A DNA stretch of 64,000 bases. Source: Schizochytrium sp. TIO01 (Eukaryota > Sar > Bigyra > Thraustochytrida > Thraustochytriidae). The notes below the pieces were generated by a model that saw nothing but the letters and a program-made list of their open reading frames with translations, was not told the DNA's origin and did not search any database. Made by a program: the position numbers and the translations under genes. Shown piece by piece: positions 35,836-48,100 of this stretch. Each line of letters opens with the position of its first letter. Within the stretch, counting starts at the first letter, position 1. The stretch is taken from the NCBI GenBank assembly GCA_004764695.1, contig SMSO01000037.1:3532337-3596336 (forward strand), written 5' to 3'.

Positions 35836-38800
35836 TTAGCTTGAGCCACCGCTGCCAGAGCAGACACTTGAATCTTGGCTATATTTGTAAGAGACAGAGT
35901 AGCCCTGGGCAGACTGGCAGGAGAATGCCAAGGAGCATCCATTGTTGGCTTGCTGATCACACTGGCGGAAACGAATGTTATTGGTGAAAAGGTTCGGGTG
36001 ATCGCTGTAGGAAGCAGAAACAACTCCGCTGCATGGCATGTTCAGAGCAGGAATAAAGAATTCTTCAACCCATTCGGAAGTGTCATCGTCATAATACTCG
36101 ACAAAAATACCCTGCTCACAAACATTGTCAGAGACGGAGTACGTGGGGTTAGAAGAGCAGGTGTTGTCAGTATCCATAGCACCAGTACCGTAGGTCTCAA
36201 CGTAGTTCACAATGCCGAAGGTCTCCTCCTCAATCTGGCTTGTACAGCGGTTTCGCCACTGAGTAGCAGTCAAATCGCCACGGTTGCTGTTAATAGCATT
36301 GCAGTATTGGATAGCCCAGCGGGAACCAATCTTAGAGTAATCACTGGATTTACCAACGATCGTTGAGTAACATTCAGAGGCAGGGTCACTGTATGTCTGG
36401 AAAACATTGGCAGTATCACACCAAGTCTGAACTGCTTCCTTGATCTGAGCGGTCGTTGAAGCAGTGGACACGAGGGCCTTGGCAAGAGTCAATGCTTGAC
36501 TCCATTGCTGCCATGTGCAAACATTGAACACACTTCCATCAGATGTATCGGTAACAGTTGCGTTCATGTAATCGACAACATCGGTAGGGCAGTAACCAGT
36601 AGCACTAGAGTCTTCAGTTCTGTCAAGATCAGTGTCAATGATGTGGTCAATGTTCATGCGGTATCCAGTAATACCCTGAGCATCACCGCCCTGAGCGATC
36701 ATCTTGATGCAAGTAATCTGAACATAAATACTTTCGTCATAAAGAAAAGACCAAGTACGCTCAGCACCGCGAGTAGTACTGCGAACGTCCTCGCTATCGT
36801 ATGTCACATTAGTGAAGACAGAGGTCGGGTCGGATGTCCAGCCAGAACCGGCATCATTGAAGCAATCGGAAGAGACCAAAGTATAGACGTCACCAGAGAC
36901 AGTGAAACGAGCTTCTGTAACAACGGCGCGCTCACCGAGAAGAATGTTGATAGAAAAGTCACCACTGGGAATAGTGTAAAGCTCCATAGTGGCATCGCCA
37001 GAGGCCGGGTTGGCCTGGCAAGGAGAGCCGATAGCGCCGATGTTAGATTGGTCGGTAAGAAGGTTGGCACGAGTGGTGTTGTAGTAGCAAGCGTTTCCGT
37101 CATGATCAAGTTCCTGGGTGCACTGGTCTTCTTCGATTGGGCAAGCATCGCCGTTGGTCTTAATGGTACGTCCATCGCAAATGATCCAAGCAGAAATGTT
37201 GAGAGTAAGGGACGTATCAGCAAAAGAAGTCATTTCAGGATCACCATAAACAGCGCAGTCCTTGCAGCAGTTGGTAGGAGTTTCTTCAGCATCGAAGTAG
37301 TCAATCTGGATTTCAAGCAGACCATTGCTTGTTTCAAGCTCGTTGCAGTAAGCAGCCTCCTCACTGTTACTCATGTTACAGTATGGGCGGGTAGTTTCCT
37401 GGGAACGACAGTATCCATACTCAGTAAGAGGAGGAGTAGTCTCCTCACTTGCAGCCTCGCAGCAGGTATCACAGGTGCCGAGCTCTTGGTAGGTACTTTC
37501 AGTAACACAGATCTGGGGCTGCTGAGATTCAGTCGATTCAACGCATTCGTAGCAAGTCTCACCACGGATAATAACAGTCGGGCTAGGGGTGGGGGTCAAG
37601 GTCACATCAGGGCAAAATTCCATCGTGTAAGTGGCCTCCACCTCGAAGCCATTAGTGGGCAAACAAGAGTTCTCGACTGCACATTGGGCCTGAATAGACT
37701 CACACTGGATGAAGCGAATCGGGCGGGTCATGAGATCCGGATAATCAGAGCCACTGATGTTAAGCAGATCATTGCAGGGAGGGTATTCAACCGGAATGAA
37801 AAACTCGTCAACCCAAGAATCAGAAGAAGAATCATAGGACTGAACCTGAACACCCACAGCGCAGTCTGAGGACTTGGTGGTGTTATACTCAGTCACGTCA
37901 GAAATGCACTCTGTTGGTGCACTGTCGGAGGAAACAACAGTGTATGTGGGACGATCCATGACGTACTGAAACCAAGTGTTGTCCTCAATGTCACCGAGAC
38001 ACTTCTGATAGCCTGACTCATCATAGCTAGTCTTATCAGAGTTCATGTTGTCAATTTGACAAACAATATCAGCCCAGTTGTAAGCAGTCTCATTGCAGTT
38101 CTCCTCCATCACGATGCGAGACACACATTCCTCGGTAGAGTTGATGGTAGGAGTAACACCAGTGTAGTCATTCATCTGGCACCAGTAGCGGACATTCTCC
38201 TCAAGGTTTTCCTCAAGGCAGGTAGTATCAACGAGGGCTTTGCACGCCTCAACGCAACTGCCAACCTCGCTGCGGAGACACATGTCATCCTGAGAAATAG
38301 AAAGAGTACCAGTACCCTTTGAGTCTTCAGAAATGGAGCCTGTGGCACAGAATCCTTCGCTGTCAGGGTTGGTAGAGTCGCCTGCAGTAGGAATCTGAAG
38401 ATTAATGTCGAGACGGCTGCGGTAATCTGAGGTGGCCTGGCAAAGAATGGTAGTGTAGACAGTGGCAGCATCGTTCTGGATGTTCCAGCGCACTCGAGTG
38501 TCTGACTCAACAGTTACTGTCCATGTGTCAGGGATGCTGGATGAATCAGAGGAAGTCCATGAAGACGCACTGCTCTTCGAAAGGCAGTCTTCTGAAGTGA
38601 GAGTGTAGATAGCACCAGAAGCCTCGGTTACAGCAACAGAGGCAATGATACCACGTTCACCAAGGGTAAGATTGAGAACCTGGTCCTGACCATCGTACAT
38701 AACCATTGTAGGGAACATAGTGCCTTCCCAAATAGCAGTGGACTGACAAGGACTGCCGCTCTGCTCCCAGCTGTACCACCAGGGTTGGGCATCATCGCTA

Positions 38801-39390
38801 TCAGGTACACGGGTCCGACGAACATACTCACAACGGTTACCCCAGGGATCACGGTGCTTATGGCAGCGAGTAGGACCATGTTGACAGTTGCTTGCGCGGC
38901 GGTCATCACAGATAATCCAGTTGTCGCGGGAACCGTCAAAAGCAGTACAGCGAGGATCACCCCAGCAGTCACACTTGGCACAGCAGAGCTCATCAGAGGT
39001 AACTGTTTCGTATGAAAAGGTGAAGGCAAGTTCTAAGTTGGCATTTTCGGCTTCGCATCCAGAATCACTGTCAAGATCACAGTAGGCATTTGTGGTTTCC
39101 ACGATACGGCAAGTATCAGCAGACTGAAGTGAGCGTCCTCCAGATAAGGCCTTGGAGTTGAGACCGAGAAGACGGCGAGCTTCGGTGTCGGCTACAAGAT
39201 TAGGGCAGCAAGAATCTACTGAAGCAGGGCCCACAACTGATGCCTCAGCTGCAGATGCGACTGTAGAATCGGAGCATGCCTGGGATTCAAGAGTGAGTGC
39301 AGTGGTCGAGCTAACACAACCACTGCTCTGGGCGTTTGCCGAGGCCACAGAGGCCAAGAGCAAAACAACCACAGAAGACACGAGATTCAT
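35836..39390 (-). CDS. Copy 5: secreted Cys-rich two-lobe VWD-like protein, intact, short linker
   Basis: Uninterrupted 1,184-residue frame. The signal peptide MNLVSSVVVLLLASVASANA is cleaved before QSSGC. N-lobe from Cys 25 to Cys 593: CCPNLVA at 61-67, ARRLLG at 71-76, RSLQSADTC at 86-94, CDCWGDPRCTAFDG at 140-153, ICDDRRASNC, DPWGNRCEYVRRTR, GSPCQ, LGERG, then Cys blocks around CVEACKALVD and NSCLPTNGF. The linker is only 19 residues (TLTPTPSPT). C-lobe from Cys 613 to Cys 1177: CYECVE, YGYCRSQETTRPYCN, CCKDCAVYGDPEMTSF with GDP at 716-718, IICDGR, GSPCQANP, LGERAVV, CTWQQWSQALTLAKAL, FRQCDQQANNGC, end GSGGSS. There is no membrane or GPI-type tail. Codons favour C/G endings, as in copy 6, suggesting strong expression or purifying selection. 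It is the compact form of the family; the extracellular coat or adhesion role is inferred. Confidence 0.93.
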   Translation of the reverse strand: MNLVSSVVVLLLASVASANAQSSGCVSSTTALTLESQACSDSTVASAAEASVVGPASVDSCCPNLVADTEARRLLGLNSKALSGGRSLQSADTCRIVETTNAYCDLDSDSGCEAENANLELAFTFSYETVTSDELCCAKCDCWGDPRCTAFDGSRDNWIICDDRRASNCQHGPTRCHKHRDPWGNRCEYVRRTRVPDSDDAQPWWYSWEQSGSPCQSTAIWEGTMFPTMVMYDGQDQVLNLTLGERGIIASVAVTEASGAIYTLTSEDCLSKSSASSWTSSDSSSIPDTWTVTVESDTRVRWNIQNDAATVYTTILCQATSDYRSRLDINLQIPTAGDSTNPDSEGFCATGSISEDSKGTGTLSISQDDMCLRSEVGSCVEACKALVDTTCLEENLEENVRYWCQMNDYTGVTPTINSTEECVSRIVMEENCNETAYNWADIVCQIDNMNSDKTSYDESGYQKCLGDIEDNTWFQYVMDRPTYTVVSSDSAPTECISDVTEYNTTKSSDCAVGVQVQSYDSSSDSWVDEFFIPVEYPPCNDLLNISGSDYPDLMTRPIRFIQCESIQAQCAVENSCLPTNGFEVEATYTMEFCPDVTLTPTPSPTVIIRGETCYECVESTESQQPQICVTESTYQELGTCDTCCEAASEETTPPLTEYGYCRSQETTRPYCNMSNSEEAAYCNELETSNGLLEIQIDYFDAEETPTNCCKDCAVYGDPEMTSFADTSLTLNISAWIICDGRTIKTNGDACPIEEDQCTQELDHDGNACYYNTTRANLLTDQSNIGAIGSPCQANPASGDATMELYTIPSGDFSINILLGERAVVTEARFTVSGDVYTLVSSDCFNDAGSGWTSDPTSVFTNVTYDSEDVRSTTRGAERTWSFLYDESIYVQITCIKMIAQGGDAQGITGYRMNIDHIIDTDLDRTEDSSATGYCPTDVVDYMNATVTDTSDGSVFNVCTWQQWSQALTLAKALVSTASTTAQIKEAVQTWCDTANVFQTYSDPASECYSTIVGKSSDYSKIGSRWAIQYCNAINSNRGDLTATQWRNRCTSQIEEETFGIVNYVETYGTGAMDTDNTCSSNPTYSVSDNVCEQGIFVEYYDDDTSEWVEEFFIPALNMPCSGVVSASYSDHPNLFTNNIRFRQCDQQANNGCSLAFSCQSAQGYSVSYKYSQDSSVCSGSGGSS

Positions 39391-39426
39391 GGTAAAGCGT
39401 TAAAGCCTAACCAGATTTGTTTCGAT

Positions 39427-39447
39427 GTCGCGCAGAAGTCGCGCGAC
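39427..39447 (-). promoter_or_regulatory. Perfect 7-bp inverted repeat in the 5' flank of copy 5
   Basis: GTCGCGC, seven-base spacer, GCGCGAC, 37-57 bases before the start codon. It is strikingly GC-rich for this AT-rich spacer. Possible leader hairpin or dimeric binding site. Confidence 0.35.
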
Positions 39448-39540
39448 GTTCACTGCTTCGAATCGAAACAGCGAAACTAGTTCAGGTTTTGCTGAAGCAA
39501 TGCCGTAGTTGATTTTTGCATGCCATGCATGCATGAAATC

Positions 39541-39549
39541 CCCGTGATT
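39541..39549 (-). promoter_or_regulatory. CCCGTGATT word upstream of copy 5
   Basis: Exact match, about 150 bases before the start codon. The following CAATGG resembles the CAAGG after the copy 1 site. Confidence 0.3.
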
Positions 39550-42500
39550 CAATGGCTGCCAAAAAGGTGCATAAAAGTGAATTGAAAATACTTTTTTAAA
39601 TAACTTTTTTTTCTTTTTAATAATAAATCTAAGTTTGTTTTATATTTTTAGTAAAAATAGGCGGTCTGCAAAGAAGAAGAGTGGGATATTTTAAAATATA
39701 TTAAATATGATGCAATATACAAAAGCGTTCGTGGCCACTGGAAAGAATACTTCAGTCTTAAAAGTGCATAGATATTTGAGGTCTCGTATTGACATCAACA
39801 TGATTCGGATAAGTATGCATAAATATCTATATATACATTTAAATAAAAATAATGTTTAGAAAATGCACAGTATAAGTTTAGATTCACTCGCTAAGAGTTT
39901 TACTTCAAAAGAAAATACAGTACGTGAGCTGAAGTACTTTGGCTAAACAACGCTAGCTAATTTGGTGGCTGTGTCATATAGCCAAAACAGCTCGACAAGC
40001 AATGAGTGGTGATCTTAGTCATGATTTAAAATAAAGATGTGCAAGCTTGCCCTCGCACATACATACTAGTCACATATACTCTTTCACCTAGAAAGGCTAA
40101 ACACCTTAATTATTTATGATATTAACGTGGGAATTGAGACTTAGTCTGGCTTCTTTACACAACCTTGAACAATATAAAGATACAGTAAAAGTAATGTATT
40201 GTATAAGTGATATCTGGCAGTCTAAGAGTCAGAAACACTTTTTTCTTCAAGTTTTAATCCAAGTAGATGGACCAACAGGAGAAGCACTCGTGCTGTAGGA
40301 GGGGGTGCTGTGGTCTTCAAAAAAAAAAAAATCCAAAGAAGAGCATGTAAAAAACCTTCATAAGACCGACGGCAAATACCTTTAAACTCCTAGCTGCAAG
40401 ACTAAAAGCAGCCAAGGCATCGCTTAGGTGAAAAGAGTGCGGTTGGTTTTTACTATGGTAGTCTTGCTTAATCAGCACTATCAGTAAGAATATCTTCTCC
40501 TTTTTTTTTAGGAGGAAAGAAAAAAGTGAGAAAGAAAAGCGAGTGTTGGTAATCATAGAAAGCTGCTTATGGAAAACTATATACAGATTAAAATAACATT
40601 ATGCTAAGCCAAGCCCAATCTTTCAAATATAATGTTAAAAGTGCCATGCTTTTCTATGGGCCTTCTTTACTGTTCTGGAAGTGTCTGAATAAATGCCCAG
40701 CAGCCTGAAATATGAGTGGTGTGCGTGAAAGGTGCAGCGGTAATGTCGCAACGGCATGAGGAAGTAAATAGCGTTGCCGTCCCGCTACCTCATTCACTAA
40801 TCAAGCAAGAAAAAGAAAAGTATACTAGTACATGTTGCTGCGAAGCTCATGAATATTCTCTCTTTCCTGCATTTTTTTCTGCGTGCGCTCGCTCATGGAT
40901 GATATTATTGGTAGCTTGTTCACTTTTTGCTAACACCATGGGCTCGTGCAACGGTCGTTCTTATCGAAAGGAATTTTTTTGAGCGACTAATGTTTCCTCT
41001 TACAGGTACGTGCAACATTGTTTCATTTTAAACCAGTGTGAACCCCAGATAGACATCACTTTGCATCTCAATGAGCGATATTCGTTTGTCACTGCTCTAT
41101 CCAGTAGAGCACGATCAAGCCTGTTATTTGTTCTTCAATGGTCAAATTTTGCATGTCCCGGCCTCCCACTCGCTAACTCCGAAAGGTTAGCTTAGGAGTT
41201 AAAATGCTTCCACCTGATGATTCGCCCAGATAGATATCATTGACTTCAAAGAAGGTTTTCCAGGTCTTGCAAGCGCAAGGATGCTCTCTTTGAAGTGTCG
41301 GTAGAGTAGCCAGCTACAAGCTTTTTGAAAGAGAGTGGTCTCCATCTTGTTATGTTAAATCAAGATGGTGCCCCAGAAGAAAATCTGAGCGACTCGATGG
41401 TTGCTGGCCTTGAAAAGTGCGAGCCACCAAAGATGGCTGCCCCACTTTGGAAAAGGTCTCCTCTCTATCCCGCGCAGGCCGTACTCCTATTCGACTTTTG
41501 TTACTTTTGGTCAGAGTCTTCTTTAGATGTTTTATTTTAATTTATTAAAAGCTCAAACATATATGTTTTCAACATAAAAGTTTTTCTAGCATAAAGACTA
41601 CAATGTTCCTACTCACGAAAAAGTTAGTGATTCCTATGTTGGCTGGAATCTTTAGTTTCAAACAGTAGCCCATAAGTATTACTAAAGCACTAAGAGCACT
41701 TCATACCTTTTTCAGGAATAAATTGAAGCACACAGAGATACACTAACCTGACGGAGCTGTTAGAATGATCATATTAATACTTCTACTTCAACATTGCGAG
41801 GCGTCGCAAATTTAGAGAATGAACTCTAATATGTCTCAATGCAGGCGTTCTAATTTTTACCCGATGCTGCATACTACAATTTTAATATATATACATATAT
41901 CTAAATTTCTATTTTAAAAGTGTAAGTCTTTTTATTTAATTAGAGACATTCTATAAAAAAAGAAGCCTGGCTGGCTGTTGGAGGTCGCTTTAGCAAACGA
42001 GCAATAGGCAAGCTTCCGTGTTGGAAGCTTTTAGTGGCTAAGACAGAGCCGAAACAAAACTGCGAGAAAAGTGTGTATGTCAACGAGCCTGAGTGCTTTT
42101 CAACAGCAACAAGATCACTTTACCTTGAACCGATATACTTTGTACGGCCGCCCCCTGTCGCTGTTGCTGAGAGTTATCGTACAGACCAATGATGCTAGGA
42201 GAAGCACTTTCCTCGAATTAGCGAGCGTTTTTCACTCAGATCGATTCAATAAAATGAAATAGGCTTCTCTTTGGTTCGGTTCGATAGAGTTTTGGACCAA
42301 TTCTTACCTTTACAAACATATGTATTCGCAATGCCAGTGCAATACAATGCTTTTTGTGTGTCTTTTGTTTTTTCCCTTAGACTTTCACCTACCATTCAAC
42401 TAACCATCACTTTTTAAATGTAAACTATTCTCCTCTCTATGTCAAGCGATACTGGTTCTTTTACGATGCATGAATGGTTCAATCGAAATCGCAGGCAGAA

Positions 42501-45196
42501 TAGAGAGGAACTTCGTCCCTTCTAAGTTCTTCTCTTCTAAGTTTTATAAAACGCTAGTTCTTTCTTTTTCTTCTTCAATTTTTTAATTTTAAAAAAAAAA
42601 AAAAACTATTTTAAGATTTCGATTTCATTTTAAAGAATGAAAATAATAACTTTTTAGGAATAAAGAGTATGTTTGACTCCAGGCCGTCCCACAGGGCTAC
42701 AGGATATTATTTGTTGTAATAAGGAGAGCCTAGCCAAGATGAAACGCTGATGTATGATGTTGTGCACAAGATAAAGCGCTATGAAAAATTCATTACAAAC
42801 TGTATTTCTGATCGACAGAGTTTCGGGAAATATGAACGATGTCAGGGAGACTTCCATATCAATCTTTCATATACTATTTACTCTCGTATGTACTCCTACT
42901 ATATGCAGTTTTGGACATGCAATTGGCGTGATTAATACACTGAAGTAAATGTATCTTTCAGAATGTCTTGATATTTAATCAAGCAGTGCAGAGCGGATCA
43001 TATAGTTTTCATTGGATCACGGTGCAACCAATGAAAATAGAGAATAAATCCTAATGCAAAAAAAGTCGTGTATCAGAGGGTTACACTTCTTTGGAGTAGG
43101 CTCGTATTGTTTTGGACAGTATGCACCATGGATGATGGCAGGTAAAGCTTTGATGGACACTTTCAAGTGAACAGAATCATACAAAAGATTCATTGAATGG
43201 CGACTTGTGGCTTGATTTATCCAATAATCTTAAGTACAGAAAAAATTCACATATGTGCAACATTACAGTGGTTTTTACTCTCGATTTATATCAAGTAGAC
43301 CTCCACAAAGTAGAGTTCCCTCACAACGTTGCATGTCTTGGACAAGCTTTGGGACTACAGCTCGAAGTAGACAACAACCTGTAACGCATAGGTCATAGGT
43401 CTATTTGCGTCTTTCTATGAACTTTAGTACTAAACATAACCGCTGGAAGCATTGCAACACGTTTTTATGTGTTCCAGAGGTTATCTTCAGTCCAACGTTG
43501 TATTGGACAATAAGTACTTCGATATTGTGAACATGAAATCATAATCTCTAGCTAAGCAACCGGGGCATCTAAATAGCCTATAGTTTCTTTTATTTTATCA
43601 GTTGGGTTAATCCAATCTCAATAAAGGATTAAACCTATACACATGCCTCCAATTCAACAATTCTAATCAAAAAAACATTATGGCTAATGCCGAAGCACGC
43701 CTCATTATAATAGTCTTAGCGCTCATAGTATTGGTTTTATGCATGCCGAAAGCCAAATCAATCAGAATAAACTTCTGTACGCTCATCCCAAGTGTAATGC
43801 AGGAATCCTGAAACCACGAATTTTGTACAATTCAAAGATCCTTGATTGAGCTGTCTTTGAAAACCCGTTTGTTGATGGATTTTTTTTATTCGAATAATGC
43901 AAACATATTCCATGGAATTCTCTAATATGTAACGCATTTAGTATGACTTTAATATTCAAAAATTAGACTAATGAAAGTTCAAATTTGACTAGACAGCGTT
44001 CACATAACAAAGATTTACAAATCTGAACTGAAATACTAGCTAAGCGATGGCCTACTTAGTTGGTGCAAACAAATCGTTCACTCAAAATTTCAAGGTCAGA
44101 AATATGCACAAATAAACCTCCATATAGTTAGTATAAAACATTACGTGTGTACAAAGCGTTACATTGCCGAGGGTACCTGAACAAGTCGCATCGTTCCATC
44201 TTGTAATCTTGACGATTCTGCTTCTAAAAATGGTAAGCTTTCATTTAGTATGCTGAAAAGAGTAAGCAAAAACATAATACAGAAGACACAGACGAGGCTA
44301 TCAAGGAAGTTATGGTTCTTACATGTACAAAGCATGGATTTTCTATGATTTGCTCCATTTCGGCCGTGGTTTCTGAAGTAAGCGAATACCACCAAACAAG
44401 ACAAAACATATAAGTACTTCAAAGAGTGCAACTAATTAAGTATGAAATTCCCCGAATCTGTTTTGTAGATCGTATGTGATCTAACACAAACCACAAACCG
44501 ACTTTAGTGCATACAATGTCGCCTAAGTCAGGTAAATTTAAGCGAAATATGAACTGCTGAAGATGCTAAAATGAATCGAATAACATTATAGCTTGAAATT
44601 TAAATTTTCTTAAATAAATAAGTAAACAAAATCTAGAATGAGCAAACATCCTCGAGCGAAAATTTCACCTGAAGCGGACTCTTAATAAGAAACTTTAATC
44701 AAAACCTTTTCTCCCTCAAGGTAGTTCAAGTCCTACAATTCTTAATTGCTTGGCTTCAGGTTTCTTTAGACAAAAAACGACTGTGGCATCTTTTGCAAAA
44801 AGATGCAAGAATTAAGGATTGATAGTACTCGCGTTGCCGGTTGAGCTTTGACTTTTCAGCATGTCCTACATGCTAAAATTAAATGGAGAACTAAATTAAG
44901 ATCCCATTTTCTGGGGAGACCGCACGAAACATTAAGGAAGCATTTCAAAAGTAGACTCTTTTGGTATGCCAATCGTTGGCGACACAAAAGAGAAACAAAA
45001 CTAAAAAAATCTAGCAAATAGAACTTCAAGGGGAGACTGAACTAATGATAAGAACAAGTAAATATTGAACAAACAAAAAAACCATCTGCAAATAATTTCA
45101 ATTACAGATTTAGTAAAAGTGTATGGTAAACGAGTGGGTTGATGACTTGGAACAACGAGACGTCGAGAAGGGCTCTTACAAAGAGTTAGTATTGGA

Positions 45197-48100
45197 TTAA
45201 GCAGAGCCAGAGCTGGGGCAAATGCTAGCATCCTGGGAGAATCTGTACGACACAGAGTAGCCCTGGGCAGACATGCATGAGAATGCAAGCGTGCAGCCAT
45301 TGTTAGCTTGCTGGTCACACTGACGGAAGCGAATGTTGTTGGTGAAGAGGTTAGGGTGATCATCGTAGTCAACCGTGACAATACCATTGCAAGGCATTTC
45401 AAGGGCAGGAATGAAGAACTCCTCCACCCAAGAATCGGAAGATTCAACATAGTACTCGACGAAGATACCTTCAGTGCAAGTATCCTGAGAAGCTTCATAC
45501 GTGGGGTTTGATGAGCAAGTGTTCTCGGTATCACGAGCACCAGTGCCATATGTCTCAACAAGGTTGACAATACCAAAGGTCTCCTCGTAAATTTCAGCTG
45601 TGCACTGGTTCAGCCAGCGTTGAAGAGCAAGGGTTCCACGGTTGCTGCTAATAGCTGTGCAGTATTGAGTAGCCCAGCGCTCGCCAATGACCTGGTAGTT
45701 GCTGCTCTTGCCAACAATTGCCGAGTAGCAAGCAGATGCAGGGTCACTAGCGGTGTTGAAGACGTTAGCAGTCTGGCACCATTCTTCGACAGCAGACTTG
45801 ATCTGAGCAGTAGTGGTAGCAGTAGCAACAAGAGCCTTCGCAAGCGTAAGACCAGTGCTCCATTGTTGCCAAGTGCACTCGTTGAAGACACTACCAGCCG
45901 ATGTATCAGTCGGGGTAGCAGATTGGTAGTCAACAACGTTGGTGGGGCAGTATCCAGTTGACTCGGTAGAGTTCGCGCGGTCGGTGTCAATATCAATGAT
46001 GTGGTCAATGTTCATACGGTAGCCAGTCATGCCTGCAACAGAGCCACCCTGAGCAATCATCTTGAGGCAGGTAATCTGGATGTAGATAGACTCATCGTAA
46101 TTGAACGACCAAGTACGCTCAGCACCACGTGCTGTGCTACGAACATCAGAGCTATCATAGGTAATGTTCTCAAAAACGTTGGAAACATCCTTGTCCCAGC
46201 CAGAGCCGGCAGCACCGAAGCAATCAGAGGAGATCAAAGTGTAAGTTTCACCACCAACAACAATTGGGACCTCCGTGATAACAGCACGCTCACCAAGGAC
46301 GGCGGAGATAGAGAGATCTCCACCAGGGATAGTGTAAACCTCCATAACAGCTTCACCAGAATCAGGGTTAGCCTGGCAGGGAGAACCAATAGCACCGATG
46401 TTAGACTGATCAGTGAGAAGTCCAGCACGAGTTGAGTTGTAGTAGCAGGCATTACCGTCATGGTCGAGTTCCTGGACACACTGGTCCTCCTCGATGGGGC
46501 AAGTTGAACCATCGTTGGGGATGACACGACCATCACAGATAATCCAGGCACTGATGTCAAGAGTAAGACCCAACGCCTGGAACGAAGTCATCTCGGGATC
46601 ACCATAGATAGCACAGTCGCGGCAGCAAGAAATCGGAGAGTCCTCGGGGTTGTTGAAGGTAATGTTAATTTCGAGTTGGGCGCTGCCGCCAGAAAGCTGG
46701 GAGCAGTACTCGTTCTCTGTGGCGTTCGAGGTATCACAGTACGGGCGAACGGTCTCTTGGCTACGGCAGTATCCATACTCCGTGAGGGGAGGGAAGGTCT
46801 CGTCACCCTCAGGGGTACAGCAGGTCTCACACTCACCAATCTCGTGGTACTCAGTGGTCGAGGTGACGCAAATCTGAGGGTTCTGGCCCTCAGTGAACTG
46901 CTGGCACTCGTAGCAAGTGTTACCTTCAGTGTTTTGAGGAGTGACAGTTGGCGCGAGAGAGGGTCCAGCAGGGGATTCAGTGGGAGCAGCAGTCGGTGCC
47001 TCGGTAGGGGTCTCAGTGGGAGCAGCAGTAGGTGCCTCGGTAGGGGTCTCAGTGGGAGCAGCAGTCGGTGCCTCAGTGGGAGCAGCAGTTGGTGCCTCAG
47101 TGGGAGCAGCAGTTGGTGCCTCAGTGGGAGCAGCAGTCGGTGCCTCAGTGGGAGCAGCAGTTGGTGCCTCAGTGGGAGCAGCAGTTGGTGCCTCAGTGGG
47201 AGCAGCAGTCGGTGCCTCAGTGGGAGCAGCAGTCGGTGCCTCAGTGGGAGCAGCAGTCGGTGCCTCGGTAGGAGCAGCGGTCGGTGCTTCGGTAGGGGCC
47301 TCAGTGGGAGCAGCAGTCGGGGCCTCAGTAGGTGCCTCGGTAGGGGTCTCAGTGGGAGCAGCAGTCGGTGCCTCGGTAGGGGCCTCAGTGGGAGCAGCAG
47401 TCGGTGCCTCGGTAGGGGCCTCAGTGGGAGCAGCAGTCGGTGCCTCGGTAGGGGCCTCAGTGGGAGCAGCAGTCGGTGCCTCGGTAGGGGCCTCAGTGGG
47501 AGCAGCAGTCGGTGCCTCAGTTGGTGTCAAGGTGGGAGCAGCAGTTGGGCTCTCAGTAGGTGCGTTGGTGGGCTCGGGCGTAGGGCAAAAGTCCATGTTG
47601 TAGTTCACGGTAATCTCAAAACCATTTGTGGGAAGGCAAGAGTTTACAGTGGAGCATTGAGACTGAATGGACTCGCACTGCACGAAACGAATGGGACGAG
47701 TCACAACGTTGGGGTAATCAGCACCACTAATGTTGAGAATGTCATTACAGGGAGGGTACTCAACAGGGATGAAGAACTCGTCCTCATACTCGTTAGTGTC
47801 AGGGTTCAAGGACTGGACCTGGACACCAACTGCACACTCGTAAGACTTGGAGGTGTTGTACTCAGCAACGTTAGAAATGCACTCAGTCGGGGCAGAGGTC
47901 GGGGCAGTCACGGTGTAGGTGGGGCGATCAGTTACATACTGAAACCACGTGAAATCCTCAATGTCAGAAATGCACTGGTTGTATCCAGTTTCATCGTAAC
48001 CAGATTGGTCAGAGTTCATGTTGTCAATCTGGCAAACAATGTCAGCCCAATTGTAGCTGGTCTCAGTGCAGTTCTCCTCATCAATAATACGGGCGACACA

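Larger units (their letters stand above)
39391..45196. other. Intergenic between copies 6 and 5
   Basis: About 5.8 kb of AT-rich DNA. The left end carries the copy 5 upstream region (inverted repeat at 39427-39447, CCCGTGATT at 39541-39549). The rest has poly-A/T runs (for example about 42,592-42,605) and frames of at most about 90 codons without recognisable content. No element copy was recognised here. Confidence 0.5.

Noticed and set aside
36496-37869. 457-codon plus-strand frame opposite copy 5
   Set aside because: Antisense shadow of an intact conserved gene. It has no signal peptide, and its content simply mirrors the sense codons.
46941-47603. 220-codon plus-strand Val-Gly-Ala-Ser repeat protein
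   Set aside because: Another frame of the same minisatellite. Equivalent frames appear opposite the PT linkers of copies 2 and 3, as expected from the repeat alone.
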